Assembly: GCA_947652605.1 (NCBI GenBank) | Contig: OX393579.1 | Coordinates: forward strand, 24,635,674-24,699,673 | Source: Elmis aenea | Lineage: Eukaryota > Arthropoda > Insecta > Coleoptera > Elmidae | Direction: 5' to 3' | DNA: 64,000 bases | Shown here: in pieces, positions 54,733-64,000 of the stretch | Numbering within the stretch: position 1 is the stretch's first letter | How the letters are laid out: every line of letters starts with the position of its first letter | Position numbers and translations under genes: made by a program | The notes under the pieces: model-generated | Told to the model about the DNA's origin: nothing | Database searches by the model: none | Seen by the model: the letters and a program-made list of their open reading frames with translations, nothing else

Positions 54733-55540
54733 CTAGTCTTTGAATCTACATGATTTAATACATAAAAAAGACTTTTGCAAGAGTAAGTCGACGAGAAAAT
54801 AGTTAACAATGATATTGCTAATTTTTCGATAAAAAAAAGGTATCTGGCATGCTATCCGTACTTCTAGTATTGTATTTTTAATGCGGTATTCTGATTCTTC
54901 ATTCCAATTTCTCGATATGTTTCCGCATATAAACAAATTTGTCAGCTCAAATTGGATTAGATTGCAGATCGATAATCGCATTTCTAATTGCATCCAATTA
55001 CAGAGGCCTTTGTCGAAATCCTGCATTTCGAATAAATCCGGATAATTAATAATTTTTAAGTTCTTTAAAAATCATGAAATTTTTGTGAAAGCTAATAGAA
55101 ACAAGAATATTTGTAAATTCATAGGTAAAATTCCAATTAGTCTTTTTTTAAAATTTGCACTTCATCCAAAAAAATTTTTAGCTTTGGGAAATATTTAAAC
55201 TTGTCAGATTTGATATCTCTAAAGAAGGTATTTAATTTAATTTCAAACTCCTTAATGATGAGTCCAAACATTATGTCAATCGTCTTCCTACGTCCTTACA
55301 ATTTTTTATTTTGAATGTTTAAATGTTATGTTATATCTATGATAAACATTAATTTTGTGAGCCATGCTGTAGTATCAAGTTCTTTAAAATCGGTTTTATT
55401 ATATTCATGTAAAAATAGGCGTATTTCGTCCAATAATATGGCCCTGGTTAACCAACGTACGCTATTTCACATTAAAAGAGTATCATATTCACAATTGACA
55501 TCATATAAAAGTTTTTTTTTTTGTATCGTATAGCAATGAT
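54733..55540 (-). pseudogene. hAT transposase (ZMYM6/GTF2IRD2-like group), degenerate
   Basis: Minus-strand reading from ~55480: NSVRWLTRAILLDEIRLFLH, then ELDTTAWLTKLMFIIDIT, HLNIQNKKL, GRRKTIDIMFGLIIKEFEIK and KYFPKLKIFLDEV, separated by stops. The order VRWLS.G.VL....LR.EI..FL, W...LAFL.DIT.HLN.LN..LQG and MF..I.AF..KL is the central-to-distal core of hAT transposases related to ZMYM6 and GTF2IRD2-like proteins. The remainder to 54733, including a 97-codon open frame, is weakly conserved and may be the degraded C-terminus. The upstream part is missing. Confidence 0.7.
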
Positions 55541-55617
55541 CAAATCATTGTATCGATATACGAAGAGTTGTTATTCTCTGGTATTTTTCAATTTTGGTAT
55601 ATAAATAACAACATGTA

Positions 55618-56815
55618 CAGGGTGGTTCAAATTCGATGGGATTGCATGGGTATCTCGGTTAATATTTAAGATAGAGAAACGGTTAAATTACCAAAAATGT
55701 GCAGTTTTTTGAGACAAACTCAAAAATATTCTATCATTTCCGGTTTTCGAGTTATCGAATAAAAAGTGTTTTTTTGTCATATTAATAATGTGTCATATCT
55801 CCGTTATTATTGTATATATCAAAAATATTTATTAAGATTATTTTTGGATATTTTTATGTTTAATTTGATTATACTAAAAAAAAAAAATTTTTACTCTCGC
55901 TGTTAAAAAGTTATGACACAAACTTACCTTTTTTTAAATGGAAACGATAGTTGGCTATGACCTATTTAAATTCCTTATTTTTTTCTCATTCCAAATATAT
56001 ATGGGTCGATGTATTTATTTTTAATAATACGCAAGTTATGAAGGTTTTTTAGTTTTTTTTTTTAAGAAAATCATAGTAGGCTATGAAAACAAAAACCAAA
56101 CAAGGTGTAAAACCTTACAAAACTCATATGGTACAAGTTACCAAGGTTTTTTAATTTGTTGTGGAGATAAACATTGTAAATATTTGAAAATAAGAAAACA
56201 ACGATATAGTCGGTATCAGCAGTAATGTAGGATATTGTTGTTTATCTTATGTTCAAAAACAACAAAATTTAAAAACCTTGGTAACTTGTACCACATGAGT
56301 TTTATAAGGTTTTACACCTTGTTTATTTTTTGTTTTCACAGCCTACTATGATTTTCTTAGATAAAAAAAACTAAAAAACCTTCATAACTTGCGTATTATT
56401 AAAAATAAATACATCAACTCTTATATATTTGGAATGAGAAAAAAATAAGGAATTTAAATACGTCATAGCCAACTATCGTTCTCATTTAAAAAAAGGTAAG
56501 TTTGTGTCATAACTTTTTAACGGCGAGCGTAAAAAAGTTTTTTTAAGTGTAATCAAATTAAACATAAAAATATCCAAAAATAATCTTAATAAATATTTTT
56601 GATATTTACAACAATAACGGAGATATGACACATTATTAATATGACAAAAAAACACTTTTTATTCGATAACTCGAAAACCGGAAATGATAGAATATTTTTG
56701 AAAACGGTTCTGAGTTTGTCTCAAAAAACTGCACATTTTTGGTAATCTAACCGTTTCTCTATCTTAAATATTAACCGAGATACCCATGCAATCCCATCGA
56801 ATTTGGACCACCCTG
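55618..56815. mobile_element. Foldback family E, complete, 1198 bp
   Basis: It starts CAGGGTGGTTCAAATTCGAT and ends with the complement of CAGGGTGGTCCAAATTCGAT, flanked by TA. The arms pair nearly to the centre at about 56195-56215. It shares AGAGAAACGGTTAAATTACC and GTTATCGAATAAAAAGTG-type words with its kin. There is no coding region. It is nested in the hAT element 54414-56920. Confidence 0.88.
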
Positions 56816-56928
56816 TACTTGTAGATAATTAGTAGTTTAAAGTTTAAAAAAATATGGATACATATAATTCTTTTGGGGGCCGTCTAAAATCTCTCGCGTG
56901 CCACTTATTTGCCATATCTGCCCTAGAC

Positions 56929-58481
56929 ATTATACTTTGTAACTTTGCTACTGTTTTAAAGTAGTACTACAGAAGATTAAAAAAAAAATGAGGACGCAAA
57001 AGGTCTTATAATTATGCGGAACCAAAAGTGGTACGTTTTAATGTTTAATATATCTGCTTCTTTTTAAACTATTTATCGTGCTGTAACAGGGTTTTAAAAA
57101 GCGCAAATACTAACTCTTTACACTACATTAGGGTCAAGGTTTGCCTGTAGTTAGATACTAAATGAAGAATACAGTCTGCACCTTATTTTCAATGTATTAT
57201 TAAAAAAATAATAATCCGCTAAACTTAGTGGTAATAATATGAGTTCGAAAAATCGTAATAAACAATGAAAATATTCATTTTAAAATTAAAGTGACCAGTT
57301 CACTTTAGATATTTGCATTTATGTTATTTTTTTATGCTGTTGTTGATTTTAAAAGACAAGACAAAGGAGCTGTGTAGTTAATTTAGGACGTAATGCGTGT
57401 AGTTTTTTGTAATTTATACATCGCTTATCCGAGGCGTCGTTCTTTATTATAAATGCTACACGTTTGTTAAGGCAATCCCGGAATTATAAATTGTACAGAA
57501 TAGTTCACCGCTAAACGCTTACCATATGGCTTAGTGGTCGGAAAATATAAAGTTATTTTTGTTTTTGCACAAACATTTCGGTTGCAATGTTTCGGATTGG
57601 TACACACTTAATTTGAAATAACGGCGAAGGTATTGGAGTTTTTTTAATTATTTTTATTTTTAATTAACGACTTGAGTTTTTGTACAAATGCCATTCATCA
57701 TTTCATTAATTTCTTTTTTTAAATGTAATTAGATAAGGCTCTCCAAAAATTTTGGCAAAACAAAGAATACATTAGTAACTGCATCGGGCGCAATGTATCT
57801 ATCAATATGATACATAGCTCCAAACTGACGCGCAGTCCGATAAGTGCATTTTTTGTTGTTGTTTTACCTATTTGACGGTCCAAACTTTTTTAACGTTTTA
57901 GTAGGAGTAATTGAAAGACCCTGTGTCTGAATAAACCCCTTAAAAACGAACAGTAAAGAAACCTACAGGCACAATGTATCAATTTGATAAAGATCTCTTT
58001 TTTCTAAACACATTGTATTGATAATAACATGTAACTGTCACCGGAGGGTAGCTAGAAGAGAGTGAGAAAGTTATTGTGCAAGTGAAACCTTCCAACTCTC
58101 GCGTTTAATAATGGCGACAAAAAGAATTGTGCGTGTATTATTTTAAACGTTTGCGCCCGACCAAGGGTAATTTTTTTTTTGAGAACAAATATTAAAGTTG
58201 ATTTTATGAAGGTACAAAAATACAGAACTCATTTATTTTCTCAACAAATTTATCTTACCAACTTACATAGTTTTAATATTGGGCGAGCTTAAAGGTTTTT
58301 TATATATTTTTTTTGGTTTAGCTTACCACGTTTCGAAAGAATCTTTAAAGCACGTAAATCTTTTGACCGTTCAAACTCCTTCAACGAAAATATAAAAAAG
58401 AAAGGTAATTTTTTTATCGTAGCAAAGTTTATTTTATTTGGAAAATTGCCTAAGCAAGCTATCCCCTTAGATCATAAGGCT
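56929..58481. other. Non-coding stretch
   Basis: No gene or resolvable element recognised. Confidence 0.4.
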
Positions 58482-59355
58482 ATCCCACTATAACTTGTTA
58501 TTTTCAGTGAAAATCCCCATAAACCTTATATTTTTGTAGATCGTGCAAAATTTTCTATCAAATGACTTTTATATGTTGTTTCTACGATGACATATATTAG
58601 ACTGGCGATAGTCATTTTGTTTTAAAATTACATGGTAGGTATACTTTTTTTTATTGATTCTCATAGAGAATTAATTTCTAAATCCGATAAAGCATTAAAA
58701 AAATATGCATACGTAGGAGAATGTTTAAGAAAAATTAGTTTAAAAGTTATTTATTATTTTTCACAAAATCGTAGAATTTGGCTATACAAAACACAACCGT
58801 TGTAGTAATTGACATTTTATTACTTGTCTAATTATGTTTTATTATTTTTCGATGAAAAATCAGCATTTAGTGATTATTAAATTTAAACGTCCTAAGTAGA
58901 TACACTCCAACAGAAGCAAATTGACAGAAATTTCATTTAAATATACATACACATATACTCAGAAAATAATGATGTTTTGTTAAAAAATAATAAAACACAA
59001 TTAGAAATGTTATAAAATGTCAATTACTACAGCGATCGTGTTTTGTTTAGTCAAACAGGATTTATTGAAAAATTGTAAATAACTTTTAAACACATTTTTC
59101 TCATGAATTTTTTTATGTATGCTTATTTTTTTAATGCACTATCGGATTTATAATTTAATTTTCTATCGGAATCCTTAAAAAATACCATGTAATTTCAAAA
59201 TAAAAGTTGACTATCGCCAGTCTGATATATTTCTTCGTAGAAAAAGAATCATTCGATAAAGAATTTTCCACGTCTTACAAAAATATAAGGTTTATGGGGT
59301 TTCCTCTTAAAATAACAAAGTTATAGGGGTGCCACAGTCAAACTGAATTACTCTG
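58482..59355. mobile_element. Foldback family J, most complete copy, ~874 bp
   Basis: The left words CTATAACTTGTTATTTT and CCCCATAAACCTTATATTTT pair with AAATATAAGGTTTATGGGGT and AAATAACAAAGTTATAGGGG at the right. CAAAACACAACCGTTGTAGTAATTGAC pairs with its complement near 59020-59050. The right terminus is AACTGAATTACTCTG plus TA. The left terminus is eroded. Confidence 0.7.
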
Positions 59356-59399
59356 TATACATAATAACAATAAAGAAACAAAGCTCTAGTAATTTCTAG

Positions 59400-60120
59400 T
59401 ATTTCTATTTAAAGCAGGTCTCAAAACCGAAAAAAATTTTGGTAAACGGCTAACCAAAATCGAGAACTTTATTTTTATAACGGTTTTGGGTTAAAAACAA
59501 TTTTTTTTCGTAAAAAAAACGTTTTTTTTTGTAAAAAACCAATTTAACTTATAAAGCTGTTTTAAAAACCGGTAAAAAAAACGGTTTTTGACATTTTTTA
59601 GATTAAGAATGCAAAGTATGAAAAGATATTCTCTATAATTATAATATATGTATATGTACATACAATCAAACGTTCAGTAACGACTTTTGGTAAACTAGTC
59701 GCATTTAAGTCCGCGTTCACAATGAACGTAGTAGATAGTAGACAGTAGTTAGTAGATAGTAATTAGTAGTTAGTGCGTAAAACGTAAAAAGTACGTTATG
59801 AAATGTTTGGACACGGGTAATTCCAGGCTTGTTTGTAGCGCAGCAAATAACCTCTGCTTCAATAATTTACTGCAAGAACTTAAATATTTATTAAACAAAG
59901 TAAAGTTTCTATGTTTTTAATGTTTCAAATTAATTATTTTCTCTGGCACTGACAGTTAAATTTGATAAACAACCTTCCGCGTTTAAATTGAGGTTATGTG
60001 CTGAGCTACAAACAAGCCGGGAATTACCCGTATCCAAGTAAATATTACATTAAGTACCTTTTACGTATTACGAAATAACTACTAAATATTAATTACTATC
60101 TATTAACTACTATCTACTAT

Positions 60121-60156
<36 letters not shown>

Positions 60157-60300
60157 ATACAAATTCTGTATTTTTTAAAAGTAATTTTTATAAAAAAAAT
60201 ATGTAAAAAAACGCTTTTTAATTGTTTTGGTTAAAGGTTACCGTTGTTTTGCCATTAAAAATAACGGTTTCTGTTTAAAATCACTTTTACCTAGACTGAT
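59400..60300. repeat. Inverted repeat with TAG/CTA microsatellite arms
   Basis: AACCGAAAAAAATTTTGGTAA-type words near 59420 pair with TTTTGGTTAAAGGTTACC near 60222. ACACGGGTAATTCCAGGCTT near 59811 pairs with AAGCCGGGAATTACCCGTAT near 60012. GTAGATAGTAGACAGTAGTT repeats at 59729-59775 pair with the CTA array at 60095-60156. There is no coding region. Confidence 0.65.
60103..60156 (+). repeat. (CTA)n microsatellite
   Basis: About sixteen tandem CTA units with slight variation at the start. Confidence 0.85.
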
Positions 60301-61720
60301 AAATTTGTAATATTGTTCATGGTATGTGCATGTTTAATATATTTACTAATTTACATAATTTTAAGTATTAAATATGTTTTTGTTATTTGTATTATAGTGA
60401 AGTAAAAAGTAAAAACAAAGTATTATTATTATGTTGATACTTCTGTTTTTTCATTTTAAAAAATTTGTTGTATATTCTTAGAATATGATTTTATCGATTA
60501 CGTATCGAACTCCATATATTTTTAAATGCATCGCAATCTAGTCAAGTCTCGTGACTTCATCTCGAGTTAATGCTATTTAGTTTTCAATCGTTTGGCGATA
60601 TTCAACTTTGCATCCTTTTCATCGTTTTGATGTACGGCATGTGATCGTTAATATCAAACTCAACTCCTACAACCTCGCAGAAATTATACGTAGCGCATAA
60701 TTTATTAATAAATTTAACCGAGTCTGCAGCCATTTAGTTTAGTAAAACTAATAATTTAATATTTATCTTTAATGAAATTGAAAAGTCGAAATTTCTACTT
60801 AAACTGAAGTTAATTGGGTTAATGCGATTACGAGCAACATTTCGGATTTTAAAATCAATTAGCATTTGCATTAGAATTGCTTACTTATAAATCTTAAGGC
60901 TTATCTGTGAAAATAAAAGCATTGCTTCACAAGTTTTTGCTTTAATTCCATTTTTAATATTAATGAAGTGTCCCTGATGCTTAATTAATTGTAAATCTAA
61001 CTGTAAGTAAAGTAAAACAAATAAACAGTGCTCTACTAGCTTTGAAATCAGGTATTTTTAGAGAAAGACAACTTAATATTAGAAACAAAAACTTATTACA
61101 TATTATTTTAATAACAAATAATCAAAAACTCAAAACCACAATGAACACCTGCTTATTTTTACACACCACACATTGATCAAACCTAGGGTAACATTTTTCT
61201 TTAATCAATATTCTTAATTTTTTATCATTCATCATTATTATAGATACTTTACATAAATGATTACAGATTTCATATTTTGCTTACATTAAGATTTCAATAA
61301 AACTTCCACAAAAACCTATTTGAAATTGAATACCGTTTTAAAAGTTATTTGAGGTTGAAACAAAAAAGCAAAGAATGGCCAAAACTATTAATTATTACCA
61401 AGTTTGTTTTTTTTGTAAAAGAATAGTTGCTCTTAAATCATAAATTATTTTGACCCTTTCAACCAACTTTGGTTCCTTACCGTTTACAAAATCCCCATGC
61501 TGAGAACGATAACCGGGACAATTGTATTTGAAAACCTAACGGAAAAAGCTTCATAAAATACATTCTAAATTATTTTGTACGACACTAGTACGATTTAAAG
61601 TTAAAATCAGATCGTAAATTTTATATCTATCCAATCCTATGAATATAATTATCCTTTTGACAGAGATTTTTCTCGAAAATGTAAAACTCTGCAAGAAATA
61701 AGTAGGCTATGAAGACATTA
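60301..61720. other. Non-coding stretch
   Basis: Nothing recognised except CTCGTGACTTCATCTCGAGT near 60548, which resembles 26185-26205. Confidence 0.4.
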
Positions 61721-62208
61721 GGTTTGTTCCAACAGGCTTGCTGACTGTGTGTCGCACTATCAGGAGTGTGCGCAGTATCAATATCGCGTTCCAACAAAGT
61801 CTTTGATAGTTCAACAGACGGTTTAGTCGGCTGTTCCATCATTACAAAAATAATACATGAACCAGTCGTTGTACGGTTAAAACAGTTCTTGGATGAGAGC
61901 ATGTACATTATGTACAAGCATTTGGATTTTTTAACGCATGCGCTGTTCATAACTAACGTGAGCTCAGGTAGCTATGCATCGCTCTCCCAACCCCATTTAG
62001 TGCTGTATTCTTAAGGTGTTTAGCGATGCGCACATTTCTCTGAGCCCAATAGAAGCAAATGTCATTTACAATTAGGCCAGTCGTAAAAGCGTTCCAACAA
62101 CAGCTAATACTGGGCAATACATTTAGTAGTACATAGTTCACGCATGCGAATAAAATAGTTCATGCATTCATCCAAGGATCGGTCTTAAACTGTTTGTTGG
62201 AACAAACC
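61721..62208. mobile_element. MITE, 488 bp, TA-flanked
   Basis: A perfect 14-bp inverted repeat, GGTTTGTTCCAACA, with TA outside each end (61719-61720 and 62209-62210). GTTCCAACA words recur inside (61790, 62090 region), possibly as transposase sites. Open frames on both strands here (61627-62141) have no known motif. Confidence 0.7.
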
Positions 62209-62210
62209 TA

Positions 62211-62915
62211 TTATTTGCCTAATAAGAGTGATAATTTATTGGTTTTTAAAGCTAAATGAAGTAACTTATTATGATCAATTTGCTAATCCAAGTAAGCTCG
62301 AACTAATTTTCAATTATGCTAAAAGGTAGTTTCATGGCGTTCTAATTCTTGAAAATTTTTATTAAAAAAAATACTTAAAAATATCAGTTTTTTTTATGGA
62401 TGGTAAGATAAAAAATGTTGACTGTAAACTATATTTGTGTCATTCGAAAAAAAAGTTGAAAACACCTGTTTGATATCAATCAAAGTTTCGACCATTTTTT
62501 ATTTTATTTTAAGCAGCTTTTTTAGCAATTTAATGGTATAAAAGAATTATACGGCTTAGGTATATTTAATAAATATCGATATATTTTAGGTAATTGTGAT
62601 CTCTGCACCCTGTACAATCGATAGTTTAATAAAAAGCGGTAATTGTGTATTTTAAAACGTATTTGTAAATAAAAATTAATTGGAATACATTTGTTTCAAG
62701 TTGTAATTGAGCTGTTAATTTTGAGAGTGGGATAAGTCACTATTTGCGAAAAATGAGTTAAAGCAGTTTACGATTACAAAAATGTATGGTATTTTTATCT
62801 TTTAACATTTTACTTGCAATTTTTTTCAAATTCGTTGTTATTTTAGTCACCAGAAATATTTTTGTTAAAAAGAAGTGCAAATACATTTAATTAAAAAATC
62901 CATAATGACGGATTT
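62211..62915. other. Non-coding stretch
   Basis: No gene or element recognised. Confidence 0.4.
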
Positions 62916-63480
62916 GGGTGGTCCACTTTTTTGAAGCAGGACTTTAACAGTCGATACAAAAACTCATTTTAAAGCGAATATTTTATATCAACATAGGTCC
63001 ATAAACGCTCAAAAGCGATCAAACTTATGAGCTAATGATTCGCGAGAATATTAATAAAATAAATCAAATTTCTCGCCAAACGGTGACAGATACGAAGAAA
63101 AGTCAAAAGACATTTTTTGTTTAAAAAATAATACTCTACGCAAAAATTAGTTAGAGTTTGATTTTGAACAGGGCCGTACTAGTATTTTATAAAACTTATT
63201 GAAATGGAGCCCCCACAACTCCGCCACTGGCTGCTTTTGTTGGTTGACATTCTCAACGAATGTGGTAACCTGTGATGTGGTGCTGTATACCAAATTTGGT
63301 TTAAATATATCTACTGGTTAAGAAACGGTTATACATTATCGATAATTTTTTCGAAAATTTCAACACCCTGTATCTTTAAAATGAAGCGTTTTTGGACGCA
63401 TGTTGACATGAAATATTCGCTTTAAAATAAGTTTTTGTATCGACTGTTAAAGTCCTGCTACAAAAAAGTGGACCACCCTG
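62916..63480. mobile_element. Foldback element, ~565 bp
   Basis: GGGTGGTCCACTTTTTTGAA at the left pairs with CAAAAAAGTGGACCACCCTG at the right, continuing through AGGACTTTAACAGTCGATAC and ATTTTAAAGCGAATATTT for about 100 bases. TA follows the right end; the left end lacks the expected CA and TA. The centre includes a short hAT-like piece (CAGGGCCGTACTAG; CTCCGCCACTG). Confidence 0.75.
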
Positions 63481-64000
63481 TATAAGCCCATTTTAGCACA
63501 GTTATTTTAAAAACTTTAAACAAAGTGAAACGTTTAAAGACTTTATCACTCCTATTAATGAGGATGATTCAATAAATGAATACACTTTTATATGAAATAC
63601 TTTATATAAATTACTTATGGTTATATTTTAAAATGTACTGAAGAAATTACTTACCACTTATGTATTTTATAAATATTAATGATAATAAAAAAATACTTCT
63701 TTCTATAAACTTTATATCAAATACATTATATAAATTACTTGTAGATTATAATTTATTCATCAATTTTCTTAAATTACTGTCTTATTAAACATTACTTTAC
63801 TAAAACACCGGACCAAATCAACAAAAGTTCTTACAATTAGTTTTTATAAACTATTAATTCTGAAAGTGCCTTAAGTCACTTTACTGTAATGAAAAATGGC
63901 GATTTGTTAACGTCTGTGCGAAATTATGTATACTGAGAAAAATGTGAGTCACCGAGATAACAAATATAAGTGAAATTTTTCTATAGTTGGCATAATTTGT
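63481..64000. other. Non-coding end of window
   Basis: AT-rich DNA with no recognised feature. ATCAAATACATTATATAAATTACTT and a variant repeat at 63590 and 63715. Confidence 0.4.

Larger units (their letters stand above)
54414..56920. mobile_element. hAT element with transposase pseudogene and nested foldback, 2507 bp
   Basis: CAGAGTTGGCAAATA and its approximate complement TATTTGCCATATCTG are the termini. CTCTAGAC and CCCTAGAC (7 of 8) flank them at 54406-54413 and 56921-56928. The minus strand carries a decayed hAT transposase, and a 1198-bp foldback lies between it and the right end. Removing the foldback leaves ~1.3 kb. Confidence 0.75.

Noticed and set aside
60103..60156. CTA repeats as a possible CRISPR-like array or satellite
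   Set aside because: There are no spacers; it is a plain trinucleotide microsatellite.
61627..62141. Open frames of 107, 82 and 62 codons
   Set aside because: They lie across a MITE with resolved ends; no motif is seen and the longest runs through the terminus.

Overview
The window looks like intergenic DNA from a large, transposon-rich arthropod genome, most likely an insect. It is strongly AT-rich, has no operons or ribosome-binding sites, and every protein fragment I recognise belongs to a eukaryotic transposable element: PIF/Harbinger (HARBI1 and MADF), hAT, mariner, a DUF4817-type Tc1/mariner-like transposase, RTE-like LINEs and a Ty3/gypsy retrotransposon. The mix resembles repeat-rich beetle genomes, but the sequence alone does not fix the order. 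I find no convincing host gene, tRNA, rRNA or CRISPR array. One 72-codon open frame near 39.3 kb is unassigned.

Layout. 0-5 kb: a truncated foldback element that broke a HARBI1 fragment, two degenerate transposase fragments, and a palindrome nested inside a second inverted repeat. 5.8-6.4 kb: a Harbinger-type MITE with TTA target duplication. 6.56-11.74 kb: a Ty3/gypsy element with 150-bp LTRs and a resolvable 5-bp target duplication. Its left LTR holds a 1000-bp Harbinger derivative, and its integrase region holds a 231-bp TA-flanked MITE. 12-20 kb: LINE relics, a one-armed foldback, and a hAT element carrying a nested foldback. 20-24.7 kb: a 708-bp inverted-repeat element split by a hAT MITE, then a second copy of the 1000-bp Harbinger derivative. 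27.8-33.2 kb: an array of roughly 300-bp repeat units hit by a hAT MITE, then two further hAT elements, one with a transposase C-terminus. 34.6-37.6 kb: a LINE tail, a mariner pseudogene, and a foldback with two units per arm. 39.9-48.6 kb: a GGAGC-rich hAT element, a 2.1-kb foldback with a transposase remnant in its centre, and a TAA-flanked MITE. 52.8-57 kb: an LTR-like unit whose TATA box is split by a tail-to-tail mariner, then a hAT transposase pseudogene with a nested foldback. 58-64 kb: three more palindromes and a TA-flanked MITE.

How the parts relate. Most elements are non-autonomous, and their activity would depend on transposases encoded elsewhere. At least nine nested insertions have readable junctions, so much of the insertion order can be worked out. 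The most unusual feature is the abundance of long palindromic elements, usually ending in CAGGGTG or a variant and flanked by TA. Several are built from shared modules, and one keeps the C-terminus of a DUF4817-type transposase. If transcribed they would form long hairpin RNAs; that role is inference. I did not find a clear new multi-gene system.
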